Positions 1 to 12,059 of a stretch of 64,000 nucleotides of DNA are shown in pieces. Where the stretch lies: contig NC_134129.1 in assembly GCF_040939455.1 (NCBI RefSeq), positions 17,308,001 through 17,372,000 of the forward strand, written 5' to 3'. A model generated the notes under the pieces. The model searched no databases. It saw nothing but the letters and a program-made list of their open reading frames with translations, and was not told where the DNA came from. Origin of the DNA: Microcebus murinus. Its lineage: Eukaryota > Chordata > Mammalia > Primates > Cheirogaleidae. A program made the position numbers and the translations under genes. Every line of letters begins with the position of its first letter. The stretch's first letter is position 1.

Positions 1-441
1 CTGTGGTGACGATGGGGAGAATTGGCGAATGAGTAGATAGATGCAGGAGTATGTGTGAAGAGTCCCCTTCAGTTCTTTGGGCCAGAGTAGTGGTGGCTTT
101 GCCTAGAGGTCCGGCAGTGGGCCCAGAGGGGAGGGGTCAGATTTAGGATGTGCAGTTATTTTGAAAACAGGCTTGGCAGGGCTGTTGGATGGATTAGAGG
201 TGGGGGTGTCGGGTAAGGAAAGGAAACAGATGTGACTGCCAGGTTTTTGGCCTCAGCAACTAGACTGTTATTATTGACCAAGATGCGACGCTGGAGATGC
301 AGAGTTGAGTTTGAGGTCCTTTAGACGGCCATGTGGTTGGTTGAGTTGGCTGATGGCATGATCCCTTAGGAAAGGAGAGAAAAGACGTGAGATCTTCGTC
401 GCCTTGAAACTGCTATTCTCACTTTTCAAAAGTAGTTTGGA
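1..441. other. Non-coding DNA with ancient repeat remnant
   Basis: No splice-flanked open frame was found. The text around 200-350 (gene-poor, GA-rich phrasing such as 'caggtttttggcctcagcaact') resembles a widespread ancient mammalian interspersed repeat; similar text occurs near 5240-5480 and 12560-12640. I cannot assign its family with confidence. Confidence 0.35.
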
Positions 442-958
442 GGCCGGGCATGGTGGCTCAGGCCTATAACCCTAGCAATCTGAGAGGCCAAAGTGGGCAG
501 ATCGCTGAAAGTCAGGAGTTCGAAACCAGCCTCAGCAAGAGCGAGACCCCGTCTCTACTAAAAATAGAAAGAAATTAATTGGCCAATTAAAAATATATAG
601 AAAAAAAAATTAGCTGGCACGGTGGCTCACGCCTGTAATCCTAGCACTCTGGGAGGCCGAGGCAGGAGGATCGCTTAAGGTCAGAAGTTCAAAACCAGCC
701 TGAGCAAGAACGAGACTCCGTCTCTACCAAAAATAGAAGGAAATTAATTGACCAACTAAAAATATATAGAGAAAAAATGAGCCGGGCACGGTGGCGCATG
801 CCTGTAGTCCCAGCTACTCGGGAGGCTGAGGCAGGAGGATCGCTTGAGCCCGGGGAGTTTGAGATTGCTGTGAGCTAGGCTGACACCACAGCACACAAGC
901 CCAGGCAACAAAGTGAGACTCTGTCTCAAAAAAATAATAAAATTAATTTAAAAAAAAG
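442..958 (+). mobile_element. Three-armed (L-L-R) lemur Alu
   Basis: The element starts GGCCGGGCATGGTGG and ends in an A-rich tail. It holds two consecutive left arms (442-611 and about 612-780), each with the lemur linker, followed by one right arm (about 781-950). A 10-bp target-site duplication, GTAGTTTGGA, lies at 432-441 and 959-968, so all three arms moved as one unit or were expanded after insertion. The arm junction reads TTAGCT-GGCACGGTGG, as expected if the start of a right arm recombined with the start of a left arm. Confidence 0.9.
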
Positions 959-968
959 GTAGTTTGGA

Positions 969-1314
969 GATGATTGGTGTCGGGCTGGAAGTTTCCTATA
1001 CTCCACCCTCTTCAGGGAGGGCTTTGTAATTGTCTTTTATTTTTCTCCTTTTGGCTCGCTCAGTCTTGTTGTGTACCATGCTAGATTTTTATCTTTCATG
1101 TTTCTGGTAAATGGTGATTATTAGGAAGTAGAGCCAATTGTTTATAAAAAGTGTAAAAGACATTGAATAGGGAATGTGTTTCCCAAAGCCCATTGTTTAC
1201 CTCAAAAAGGAAACCTCTGACTTCTTGTTACATCGGTGAAGATAAAATTATTTGGTGAACACAGTACTCCTTTTGTGACTAGCATTTTTCATACTGCCAT
1301 CCAAAGAAATTATT
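969..1314. other. Unique intron-like sequence
   Basis: AT-rich sequence between two three-armed Alus. I see no exon signals, tandem repeat or recognisable transposon here, except the target-site duplication of the next Alu at 1301-1314. Confidence 0.5.
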
Positions 1315-1845
1315 ATTATTATTATTTTTGCCACCATGCCCGGCTAATTTTTTTTTTTTTTGAGACAGAGTCTCACTTTGTTGTCCAGGCTAGAGTGAGT
1401 GCCGTGGCGTCAGCCTAGCTCACAGCAACCTCAAACTCCTGGGCTCGAGTGATCCTTCTGCCTCAGCCTCCCGAGTAGCTGGGACTACAGGCATGCGCCA
1501 CTATGCCCGGCTAATTTTTTTTATATATATATATATCAGTTGGCCAATCAATTTCTTTCTATTTATAGTAGAGACGGGGTCTCGCTCTTGCTCAGGCTGG
1601 TTTTGAACTCCTGACCTTGAGCAATCCACCCGCCTCGGCCTCCCAAGAGCTAGGATTACAGGCGTGAGCCACAGCGCCCGGCCTAATTTTTTCTATATAT
1701 ATTAGTTGGCCAATTAATTTCTTTCTATTGATAATAGAGACGGGGTCTTGCTCTTGCTCAGGCTGGTTTCGAACTCCTGACCTCCAGCAATCTGCCTCGG
1801 CCTCCCAGAGTGCTAGGATTACAGGCGTGAGCCACCGCGCCCGGC
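1315..1845 (-). mobile_element. Three-armed (L-L-R) lemur Alu with odd tail
   Basis: Read on the minus strand the order is left arm (1683-1845), left arm (about 1520-1682), right arm (1362-1519), A-stretch, a short copy of the right-arm start (GCCGGGCATGGTGGC, 1331-1345) and an A/T-rich tail of TAA units. The flanking duplication CCAAAGAAATTATT occurs at 1301-1314 and 1846-1859. The middle arm carries the AAGAGCTAGGATT variant (seen on the plus strand), shared with Alus at 13857, 19710 and 32040. Confidence 0.9.
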
Positions 1846-1859
1846 CCAAAGAAATTATT

Positions 1860-2335
1860 TTATAAAAGCAATAAGTTAATGGGGAAATGTAGGCTTTTGT
1901 TAGAAGTGGGGATTTATTTGGTGAAAGCCCTTTAAAAACCCTGATTTCTCTTCATAACATTTTAAATTCTTCCAATGGTAGAGGTAGTTGCTGTAATTTA
2001 AATTATGAAAAAATATAGCTTGAGAAAGTTAGTAGCATGTATGTCTTTAGTTGTTAATTTCTTGAAATGTAATTAAAAATTTTAATTTCAGGGGAGGAAA
2101 TTTAGCAATACAACAATATTTTACTTTTTAATCTGAAGCAGAAGGAAATCCATATTTCTGTAGGTACGGTTAATATTACAGTGAGAATTTACTTAAGGTA
2201 GGAGTAGACTATATCATCACAATATAGTAGACTATATTATCTGGTATATCCCTTCCTTTTGTAAATTCATGCCTAGTAGAAAAAAGACCTCAGGTATGAT
2301 GCTTGATCTTACCCAAAAGGCAGAGAAGGGTGATT
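1860..2335. other. Unique AT-rich intron-like sequence
   Basis: About 475 bases without a recognisable gene or repeat. Stop codons are frequent in all frames. Confidence 0.5.
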
Positions 2336-2352
2336 AAAAACAACAGAAATTA

Positions 2353-2433
2353 GGCCGGGCGCGGTGGCTCACGCCTGGAATCCTAGCACTCTGGGAGGCC
2401 GAGGCGGGAGGATCGCTTGAGGTCAGGAGTTCG
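2353..2433 (+). mobile_element. 81-nt 3'-truncated Alu (mini-Alu)
   Basis: Only the first ~81 nt of an Alu left arm are present, ending at GAGTTCGA with no linker, right arm or poly(A). It is nevertheless bracketed by a long perfect duplication, AAAAACAACAGAAATT, at 2336-2351 and 2434-2449. This looks like insertion of a short Alu-derived RNA or an aborted reverse transcript, not later decay of a full element. Confidence 0.85.
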
Positions 2434-2449
2434 AAAAACAACAGAAATT

Positions 2450-3302
2450 CATGGAAGAAGAGGACTTGATATGAGTAGGTTTGGGCTCCTTTGGAGGACC
2501 AGCCTTCTTGAACCATTAGAACCTTATCCTCTGCCTCTGTCTTCCACTCTCCCTGCCTCCTGCCTCCAAAAAACAATACATAAAAAGACACCAAAGGGGC
2601 GCATCTCTGGCAGTCATAAAGCCTCCCAATTTCTGAGCATCTAAGAAACACGCATCTGAGGACAAGAGTCTCAGAGCAGCTAGGGCTTCTAAAATTTTCA
2701 GGGTTTACGCTGTGTGTATCATAGACACAGTTTTGTTGTGTAAATGTGACCCAGTGGTGTAGTGATGCCAACCTTTTGAAAAAAATGTCCGTGTGACTCG
2801 CCCATTTGACACGTTCACCTATACTGTCGCATGTTTTGTGCTTCCCCAGTCCTGCCCCTCTGACTCTGGGCTGGCTAGAGGACACAGTGGCCGTAGGTGC
2901 TTACATTCTAGTTGGGGAGAATTAAATAAGTCAGTAAGAAAAAAAGCATATGTTAGATAGTGATAAGGTCTATGATGAAAATAAAGTGGAAATAGGCCTG
3001 TGACATTCTGAACTCCTTTTTTTTTTTTTTCATGTATCAATTGGGAATAAGGATAATCTACCTCCTTTGAGTTGTTTGGACTGAATTAAGTTGTGTTAAT
3101 TAAGAAATTAATGAATTAAGAATGAATGAATGAATGAATGAATTAAGAAATGCACACAGTAGAATACCTGGCGTCACACCTCCACGTTATTCTCCTTTTC
3201 CCTTTCTCCCTGTGGTTTGGGTCATCCAAATTTGTGATGTGGTGTCACATAAAACACATCAGCTAGATTATGTCTGAACCTCGTCCCTGTGTGGTTTTGA
3301 AG
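2450..3302. other. Unique sequence with a GAAT tract
   Basis: Unique intron-like DNA. A short tetranucleotide run of GAAT/TGAA units spans about 3118-3142 and a T14 tract lies near 3017-3030. I found no convincing splice-bounded open frame. Confidence 0.45.
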
Positions 3303-3921
3303 GTTTTTTTTGTTTGTTTTTTTCTTTGAGACAGAATCTCACTCTGTTGCCCAGGCTAGAGTGAGTGCCGTGGCGTCAGCCTCGCTCACAGCAACCTGCA
3401 ACTCCTGGGCTCAAGCGATCCTCCTGCCTCAGCCTCCCGAGTAGCTGGGACTACAGGCGTGCACCACCATGCCCGGCTAATTTTTTCTATGTAGTTTTTT
3501 TGTTTTTTTTGAGACAGAGTCTCGCTTTCTTGCCCAGGCTAGAGTGAGTGCCGTGGCGTCAGCCTCACTCACAGCAACCTCAAACTCCTGGGCTCAAGCC
3601 ATCCTCCTGCCTCAGCCTCCCGAGTAGCTGGGACTACAGGCATGCGCGGACCATGCCTGGCTAATTTTGTTTTCTATATATTTTTGGTTGTCCAGCTAAT
3701 TTCTTTCTATTTTTTTGTTTTGTTTTGTTTTTTTTTGTTTTTTATTTTTTTAAAAATTTTTTCTTCTTTGTTCAAGATTGCCACGGATATCTATTTTTTT
3801 TTTGGTAGAGTCAAGGTCTTGCTCTTGCTCAGGCTGGTCTCGAACTCCTGAGCTCAAAGGCTCTGCCCACCTTGGCCTCCCAGAGTGCTAGGATTACAGG
3901 CGTGAGCCACCACACCTGACC
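3303..3921 (-). mobile_element. Composite Alu: full Alu plus extra right arm
   Basis: In plus-strand order there is a right-arm monomer (about 3328-3495), a T-rich spacer, then a complete Alu (right arm from 3511, left arm to 3921). The left-arm linker is interrupted by a T-rich insertion (about 3708-3800). It could be an Alu with an extra 3' arm or an Alu fragment inserted in another Alu's tail. No clear target duplication separates the pieces. Confidence 0.8.
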
Positions 3922-3929
3922 TGAAGTTC

Positions 3930-4395
3930 TTTTATTTATTTATTTACTTACTTATGTATGTATTTTTTTACATTTTAGCATATTATGGAGGTACAGGTGT
4001 TAAAGTTACGTATATTGCCCATGCCCCTCTCCCCCCTCGAGTCAGAGTTTCAATGTGTCCACCCCCTAAACGTTGCACATCTTACTGGTTGTGTTTGTGT
4101 ATACCCATCCCCTCCTCCCCACCCCCAACATGCCCGACACCCTATAGATGTCACTCCTATGTGTCCACTGAGGTGTTGATCCGTTAATACCAGTTTGCTG
4201 GTGAGTCCATGTGGTGCTTGTTTTTCCATTCTTGGGACACGACACTTAGTAGAATGGGTTCCAGCTCTAGCCAGGAATATACAAGAGGTGCTAGATCGCC
4301 GTTGTTTCTTAGAGCTGAGTAGTGCTCCATGGTGTCCATATATGACATTTTATTAATCCACTCATGAATTGATGGGCGCTTCGGCCTGAACTTCT
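3930..4395 (-). mobile_element. L1 3' end (lemur lineage), 5'-truncated
   Basis: The reverse complement matches the L1 3' UTR and ORF2 C-terminus seen elsewhere in this window (10330-10955, 28857-29110, 37695-38668). Shared landmarks are 'cagcaaattggtattaac', 'tggacacgcttgaagctctgac' and the block coding for the ORF2 ending HMxSPANWY. It has a degenerate T-rich 3' tail near 3930-3970. It ends abruptly at about 4395 against an older L1M piece. Confidence 0.8.
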
Positions 4396-4399
4396 TACT

Positions 4400-4724
4400 G
4401 AAAAAGTAAATAACACAGGTGACATCGAGGGCATCATGCTTAGTGAAATAAACCACAAAAAGAACAAATAAATACTGCATGATTCCCCTCCTAGACGGCA
4501 CCTCACGCAGCCAGGCTCGCAGTGACAGAGGTCGATTGTCGTGGCCAAGGCTGGGGCAGCGAGTGACTAGATGGGTGCAGAGATTCAGTTTTGCAAGATA
4601 AAAAGATCTGGAGGTGGTTGGTGCTGGTGGTTCCTAACAGTATGAGGGTCCTTAATGTACCCTTAAAAATGGTTAAGATGGGAGATTCCATATAGTGTTT
4701 TACTATAATTAATAAAAGGTAAAT
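4400..4724 (+). mobile_element. Ancient L1M-type 3' UTR remnant
   Basis: Text such as 'gacatcgagggcatcatgcttagtgaaata', 'cagttttgcaagat' and 'cttaaaaatggttaa' matches the classic mammalian L1M 3' UTR in plus orientation. The copy is strongly diverged. Confidence 0.65.
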
Positions 4725-6029
4725 GGCAAAACTATTTTGGTAAGGTCACCCCACTTTAGTAGGTATCAGTGAATCGAGTTGTTCTTGACTAAATCATGAA
4801 ATATAAGCGGGTGGTGGTTCTTGTATATCATAAATCCATGTGACGTTGTTCTTGGGTTTCATGGGAATCTAGGTGAGATTCCCATAAAATGAAAACTCTG
4901 GAGTTTTTATCATCCTAACTTCCAGAGGTGTCAAACGTTAAACTGTTGATTATAGAGCAAAGAGCACAATGTGTCTGGAAAAGACACTTCCTATTGTTTT
5001 GTCGATTTAGGAATTATTTATCGGGCATTCACTGTGTCCCGTGAGCAAGGGAAACAGCGTTTGTTGAGTCATGCCTGCCAGCTGTTGTTGTCATTTGACA
5101 CTTCACAAGACTTAGGATCCTAACAGTACTTTAGACTCTTCACAAAACAGCCTTGAAGGCGGTATTCTCATTTTACAGTTGAGAACCCTTAGGCTGTGAG
5201 TGGATCAGCGGTTTTCTCCTTTAAAAATGATTTTAGGGGAATGTCAACGCGTGGACACGAAGGGATGGCATTCCAGATGGAAGAAAGGGTGCATGAGACC
5301 CTAGTGTGCGAAAGATGGGATGTATTTGCATGGAACAAGGAGTTCGGCCTGATTGAAGTCTGGGTAGCATTAGGGAGATGGGCGAGCAGTCTAGTTTCTT
5401 CCATTAAAATCTTGACTGTCAGGGCTCTGAATTTCTGGACTGTATTCTATAGACATTGGAGGGGGGGTACCATCGAATTACCAAGCCAGGGACTTTTGCG
5501 ATGAGGGTCGTATGTATGTTACGAAGCAATATCTGAGAGGTGTGGAGGGGAGGGGAGCGGGGAGAGGGGAGGCCAGAGACCAGTTGGAATGACCACTTCT
5601 AGAATTCTCTCGCAGTCATTAGCGAGTGGTTGGGGTCAGGGTGCAAATGCCTGGCAGTTGAGGAGTAAGTTGAGAGTCAAAAAAAAAAAAAAAATGTTGA
5701 GTAAGACTTTTGAGGTTGGATGTGGCTTATTGGTCACCTGAATATATAGGTCACATGTGGGTTTGGCTTTGAAAAGGGAGGACTCTTAGAGGAGTGTGAA
5801 AAAGGCCTTCACACACAGGTCTCAGAGCCCGGGAAGGACTTAGCAGCCCTGGACTGAATTTGAAGGTTGACGTTGGGCAGCCTTTTCCCGTCGAAGGGTC
5901 AGGGGTATCTGCAGAGAGTATGGGACTGTAGTGGACTTGGGGGTTTGGAGTGTAGACAAGTTTCAACCTCCATGAGAGAAACTCAGTAGGGTCTTCACAG
6001 TGTGACGTGGAATACTGGTAATGTACTTA
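4725..6029. other. Unique and ancient-repeat sequence
   Basis: No gene recognised. A MIR-like stretch is plausible at about 5095-5200 ('ttctcattttacagttgaga'). 5240-5480 resembles the same unassigned ancient repeat as 200-350. A perfect 10-bp inverted repeat lies at 4861-4885. An A16 tract lies near 5679-5694. Confidence 0.4.
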
Positions 6030-6371
6030 TTTTTATTTATTTATTTATTTTTGAGACAGAATCTCACTCTGTCACCCAGGCTAGAGTGAGTGCGGTGGCG
6101 TCAGCCTCGCCACAGCAACCTCAGACTCCTGGGCTCAAGCGATCCTCCTGCCTCAGCCTCCCGAGTAGCTGGGACTACAGGCATGCACCACCATGCCCGG
6201 CTAATTTTTTGTATATATTTTTAGTTAGCCAATTAATTTCTTTCTATTTTTTTGGTAGAGACGGGGTCTTGCTCTTGCTCAGGCTGGTTTTGAACTCCTG
6301 AGTTCGAGCAATCCGCCCGCCTCGGCCTCCCAGAGTGCTGGGATTACAGGCGTGAGCCACTGCGCCCGGCC
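6030..6371 (-). mobile_element. Lemur Alu, full length
   Basis: Complete right and left arms with the lemur linker 'ccaattaatttctttct' and a (TTTA)n tail on the plus strand. The 5' end reads GCGCCCGGCC at 6362-6371. Confidence 0.9.
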
Positions 6372-6468
6372 TAGAATGGTTTTAAAATGAGTTGTCTTTA
6401 TTAAATTGTATAATGTTTAGAGATAAAAGCATTTTCTTTTTGTAGTGTTTGTATATATATATATATAA

Positions 6469-6769
6469 AATTTATTTATTTATTTTTAGACAGAGTCTTG
6501 CCCTGTCGTCCTGGCTAGAGTGCCATGACGTCACCATAGGCTCACAGCAACCTCCAACTCCAAGGCTCAAGCGATCCTCCTGCCTCAGCCTCCCAAGTAC
6601 CTGGGACTACAGGCATGCGCCACCATGCCCGGCTAATTTTTCAATTTTTTTGTAGAGACAGAGTCTGGCTATATTGCTCAGGCTGGTGGAGAACTCCTGG
6701 CCTCAAGCAATCCTCCCACCTTGGCCCCCAGAATGCTAGGATTATAGGCATGAGCCACCGCGCCTGGCA
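6469..6769 (-). mobile_element. Older Alu lacking the lemur linker
   Basis: Dimeric Alu with a TTTA-rich tail. The inter-arm segment is plain T-rich and lacks the GGCCAATTAATTTC block. Many private substitutions suggest an older (AluJ-like) insertion. Confidence 0.8.
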
Positions 6770-7059
6770 CGGTTATATTTTTGATGTAATATTTAACTAA
6801 ACCACATAATTATAGGATTATAAATACAACTGATATAAACAAGTGTTGGAACAAACACAGCCTTCCCTCTGCAGGCATGCGACTCTACTATTAGTAGCAA
6901 GGTGAGGAAATTGGAACTCAGAAATTGTAGCTTGTTCATGGTTTTGGGATTGGCAAGAATCTGGTTTTAGCTCTGAATCGAATGCTTTTCCCAGTATGTG
7001 GAATTGTAAGGTGATAGGGAATAAGATGTCAAACCTTAGTCAGTGCTGAGGAAGTTTTA

Positions 7060-7378
7060 TTTTATTTTATTTTATTTTTTGGAGACAGAGTCTCACTCTT
7101 GCTCCGGCTACAGTGCCGTGGCGTCAGCCTAGCTCACAGCAACCTCCAACTCTTGGGCTCAAGCGATCCTCCTGCCTCAGCCTCCCGAGTAGCTGGGACT
7201 ACAGGCATGCGGCACCATGCCCGGCTAATTTTTTCTATATATTTTTAGTTGGCCAATTAATTTCTTTCTATTTTTAGTAGAGACGGGGTCTCGCTCTTGC
7301 TCAGGCTGGTTTCGAACTCCTGACCTTGAGTGATCCTCCCGCCTCGGCCTCCCAGAAGGCCAGGATTACAAGCATGAG
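7060..7378 (-). mobile_element. Lemur Alu, 5'-truncated
   Basis: The Alu has a (TTTTA)n tail but loses the last ~20 nt of its 5' end (stops at 'caagcatgagt'). The duplication GAGGAAGTTTTA at 7048-7059 and 7383-7394 shows the truncation happened at insertion. Confidence 0.85.
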
Positions 7379-7404
7379 TTAGGAGGAAGTTTTAGACTGT
7401 AGAT

Positions 7405-8040
7405 TTTTGTAAAAGTATCACCTCTTTTGAGATGTAATTCACATACCACGCAAATCAGTGTGAAGTGTACAGTTTGAGGTTTTTATATTTTCACAGAATT
7501 GGGCAACCATTGTGACAGCCAGTCTTTAGAACACTTGTACCAGCTTTGAAAAGAAACCCTGCACCCATTAGCAGTCCCTCCCTGTCTCCTGGCCTTAGGC
7601 AACCACTCATCTGTTTTTTCTTTGTGTAGATTTGTCTCTTCTGAACGTCGCGTATGAATGCAATCTTGTTATGCGCGGCCTGATTTTACTGGCTCCTTTC
7701 ACTTAGCTTAGTGTTTTTGAGATTCATGCATACTGTGGCCTGTGTCAGTGCTTCCTTTTTCATGGCAGGATAATATTCCATAGGATGGATCTGGCATATT
7801 TTATTTGTTCACTCATCCGCTGATAACATTTGAGTTGTTTTTTCTGTTTTACTGTTACAAATAATGCTACTGTGATCATTTGCGTACCTATTTTTGTGTC
7901 ATGTGTGTTTTCATTTCTCTCTGGTATGTGTATATATATATATACCTGGCAGTGGAATCTCGGGGTCATGTTTAACCTTTCCGGAACTGCCAGACTTTCC
8001 ATTAGGGGTATGGTATATGGAAGCTGCTAGAAGGTTAACA
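7405..8040 (-). mobile_element. Ancient L1M-type fragment
   Basis: On the plus strand this reads as the well-known reverse complement of an old L1 3' region: 'gatgtaattcacatacca', 'gggcaaccattgtgac', 'taatattccataggatgga', 'ctcggggtcatgttt'. A (TA)n run sits at about 7929-7944. It ends just upstream of the exon at 8106. Confidence 0.75.
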
Positions 8041-8105
8041 ACTTTTATTTTAAACATGGCTGTTACTCAATACCCAACCCTGTTTCCTTATTTTATGTCT
8101 TGCAG

Positions 8106-8280
8106 CCTATAACATTCCACATTCTGCTTCACACCGGTGACTCACGCCTGCTCTGCGCCTGGCTGCCCACCCGAGTGCCCGCGAAGTGCAAGCTCCAGGT
8201 CGAAGAAGCTTCTAGATGGATCCTTTCCAAATTTGGTGTCTTTTCTACAAACTCTGTGCCTCAACAACCATTTCTAAGTG
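8106..8280 (+). CDS. Candidate internal coding exon (unidentified gene)
   Basis: A 175-nt interval is bounded by a strong acceptor (pyrimidine-rich run ending TGTCTTGCAG at 8105) and a strong donor (AGTG|GTAAGG at 8281). One plus-strand frame stays open across it: 58 codons starting at phase 0 and ending one base into a codon, beginning PITFHILLHTGDSRLLCAWL and ending near QQPFLS. It is richer in CpG than its surroundings and overlaps no recognised repeat. The phase fits the candidate exon at 16655 exactly. I do not recognise the protein. An unrecognised repeat-derived frame is the main alternative. Confidence 0.6.
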
Positions 8281-8384
8281 GTAAGGGCATGTACATTTTT
8301 TTTTTTTAAAGAATAACAGAATCATAGAAATTTGTCGAACAATTGTTATTTGGATGGCCTTTCTCCTTTTCTAGGCTGCCTTGT

Positions 8385-8715
8385 CTTTTTTTTTTTTTTG
8401 AGACAGAGTCACTCTGTCGCTGGGGCTAGAGTGCCATGGCGTCTGCCTACCTCACAGCAACCTCAAACTCCTGGGCTCAAGTGATCGATCCTCCTGCCTC
8501 AGCCTCCCTGAGTAGCTGGGACTACAGGCATGCACCACGCTGCCCGGCTGATTTTTCTATATATTTTTAGTTGGCCAATTAATTTCTTTCTATTTATAGT
8601 AGGGACAGGGTCTCGCTCTTGCTCAGGCTGGTTTCGAACTCCTGACCTTGAGCGATCCACCTGCCTCGGCCTCCCAAAGTGCTAGGATTACAGGTGTGAG
8701 CCACCGCGCCCAGCC
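8385..8715 (-). mobile_element. Lemur Alu, full length
   Basis: Complete Alu starting about 100 bp downstream of the candidate donor at 8281. Target duplication CTGCCTTGT flanks it (8376-8384 and about 8715-8723). Confidence 0.9.
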
Positions 8716-8723
8716 TGCCTTGT

Positions 8724-9084
8724 TGTTTTGTATATGAGTTAATCCTGCACTTTTTTTTTGCATGTAAAAGTAGTAGTGACATCAGACTTTTGGAGACTTC
8801 AAAACATTCTTTATTTAAAAAAAGACATTCTTTATATATTACATTCTGGGTACATCGGAACATGCAATACTTATAAAGAATAACTATAAAAATATCTGAA
8901 CAATTTGATGCGTGTGTACTTTATGTGCTTGTTAAGTACTCTGTAATCTCTTATTGTAAGGCTGGGGTAGTTTGTTACTGTCTTTCCCTATTTTTAGGGA
9001 TATTGAGCTCATTAGATCAAGAACATCCTCTTCCTGGCAATTGTAAATTGCATGTATATACATATATACATATATATGTATATG
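8724..9084. other. Unique intron-like sequence
   Basis: AT-rich, with alternating TATA/CATATA text at about 9050-9084. No gene signals seen. Confidence 0.45.
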
Positions 9085-9366
9085 TTTTTTGTAGAGACAG
9101 GGTCTTGCTCTGTTGTCCAGGCTGAGTACAGTGGTACAATCATTGCTCACTGCAGCCTCAAACTCCTGAGCCCAAGTGATCTTCTCATCTCAGCCTCCCG
9201 AGTAGCTGGGACTACAGGTGCATGCCACCACACCCAGCTAAGTTTTTAAATTTTTTGTAGACACAGGGTCTTGTTATATTGTCGAGGCCGGTCTCGAACT
9301 CCTGAACTCAAGCAGTCCTCCTGCCTCAGCCTCCCAAAGGGCTGGGATTATAGATGTGAGCCTGGC
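9085..9366 (-). mobile_element. Old AluJ-like element
   Basis: Dimeric Alu whose right arm keeps ancestral wording ('gtggtacaatcattgctcactgcagcctc'). It lacks the lemur inter-arm linker and has a decayed 5' end (TGTGAGCCTGGC). Confidence 0.8.
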
Positions 9367-10329
9367 TCAACTTATGTATAAACTTATGGCAGTCAGTGAT
9401 AAAGAGAGGTGTACAGTGTTAGCTCTTTTTATAGCTTGGTACTATGGGTGCATTTTCATATCCTAACATTTTTTCCCAAGCGTAGATACCAGTAAGCCAA
9501 CAAGTTTTGTGACCATGTCTGGGATTTACTCAGAACACATTTCGGTGGGAGGTAGAACAGTAATATTGAGCAGGACAAGTTGTTGAAATGGGAGACATTT
9601 AAGACTGACGCAGGCTCATTTTGAGCCAGCCAGCAAATATTTACCCAAATGCTTACTATTTATGAATCAAATCATAGAATGACATTTAGTATAATAAAGA
9701 AGTACATCACCAAATGGAAAACCATGGTGACAGATGAGAGATGAAAGGCAGGGAGGTAAAGTGAAAAACAGGGCCCATTTTATGTCTAGTTCTAATTGCT
9801 TAGTATTTTTGATTGCCATTTAATTAGCCTTAATAGACCTTGGTTTTGTCACCTAGGAAATGAGGGAATCAAACTAAATGGTTTGTAAGCTTGTTTTTGG
9901 TGCTTTCGTACACCTAAAATGTTATGACTGTAACGAATAAGTTGTTTTTTATTTTTTATTTTTTATTTTTTGGAGTCTGTTTTCTTTCCTAACCTGACTG
10001 GTAGAGGCACTTTTGGTCTATTTTTGTTGAATTGTGGGGCATGGATAATTTTTTCACTGTCAGAACATTTTTAAGTCAATCCTCCTGTTTTGAAGTTGAT
10101 GTCTTTTATTCCTTTTTTCCCTCACATTCTTCTCTTCCTCTCCTGACCTCCAGAACCTTCCTTCGTTTGACTCAGATGTTGTTCTTCTGTCCACTTCTGT
10201 CTTATGTTCTTGGCTTTCATTCTGCTTTCTTGACCTGTCTAGCATCTGTTACTTTCACCTTGGTAATTTTGCAAGATCATTACATCCTAGACCAGTGGTT
10301 CTAATTCTGGACTCTTTATGAAAAAGGCA
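9367..10329. other. Unique intron-like sequence
   Basis: About 960 bases without a supported gene. A TTTTTATT-type low-complexity run lies at about 9944-9972. Open frames here (for example 10032-10304) lack splice context and look fortuitous. Confidence 0.45.
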
Positions 10330-10955
10330 TGGGACTGCAAACTAGTTCAACCTCTGTGGAAAGCAATATGGAGATACCTTAAAGCAATACAAGTGGATCT
10401 ACCATTTGATCCAGCAATCCCACTACTGGGCATCTACCCAAAAGAACAAAAGTCACTCTATAAAAAAGACACCTGAACTCGAATGTTTATAGCAGCACAA
10501 TTCACAATTGCAAAGATGTGGAAACAATCTAAGTGCCCATCAATTCATGAGTGGATTAATAAAATGTGGTATGTGTATACCATGGAGTACTATTCAGCTA
10601 TAAGAATCAATGGTGATCTAGCACCTCTTGTATTTTCCTGGCTAGAGCTGGAACCCATTCTACTAAGTGAAGTGTCCCAAGAATGGAAAAACAAGCACCA
10701 CATGTGCTCACCAGCAAATTGGTATTAACTGATCAGCACCTAAGTGGACACATAGGAGTAACATTTATCGGGTGTCGGGCAGGTGGGGAGGAGGGGATGG
10801 GTATATACAAACACAATGAGTGAGATGTGCACCAACTGGGGGATGGACACGCTTGAAGCTCTGACTCCCAAGGGGGAGAGGGGGCAAGGGCAATATATGT
10901 AACCTTAACATTTGTACCCCCACAATATGCTTTAAAAAAAATAAAAATAGATGCT
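10330..10955 (+). mobile_element. L1 3' end: ORF2 C-terminus and 3' UTR
   Basis: Plus-strand 5'-truncated L1. It begins in the ORF2 C-terminal coding region ('gggactgcaaactagttcaa', 'gatccagcaatcccactact'), passes the ORF2 stop near 10726, continues through a 3' UTR with a G-rich tract (about 10783-10800 and 10869-10890) and ends in an A-rich tail. The last coding stretch (10483-10728) reads through the conserved MEYYSAI motif and ends HMCSPANWY. One of the better preserved L1 ends in the window. Confidence 0.85.
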
Positions 10956-11933
<978 letters not shown>

Positions 11934-12059
11934 AGAATCCTGGTTCTTAACGACACCAGGAATAGTATAATTAGAACATTAAATAAGTTTTTGTTTATAG
12001 TATCCCTATTGTACACATGACAACGACAATCTTGGAATAGCAGCACCACCAAACAAAAG

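Noticed and set aside
2334..2885. 183-codon minus-strand open frame
   Set aside because: It starts within unique DNA but runs through the mini-Alu and its two target duplications; no splice borders or domain wording.
4184..4501. 105-codon minus-strand open frame
   Set aside because: It is the L1 ORF2 C-terminus region plus flanking repeat, not a host gene.
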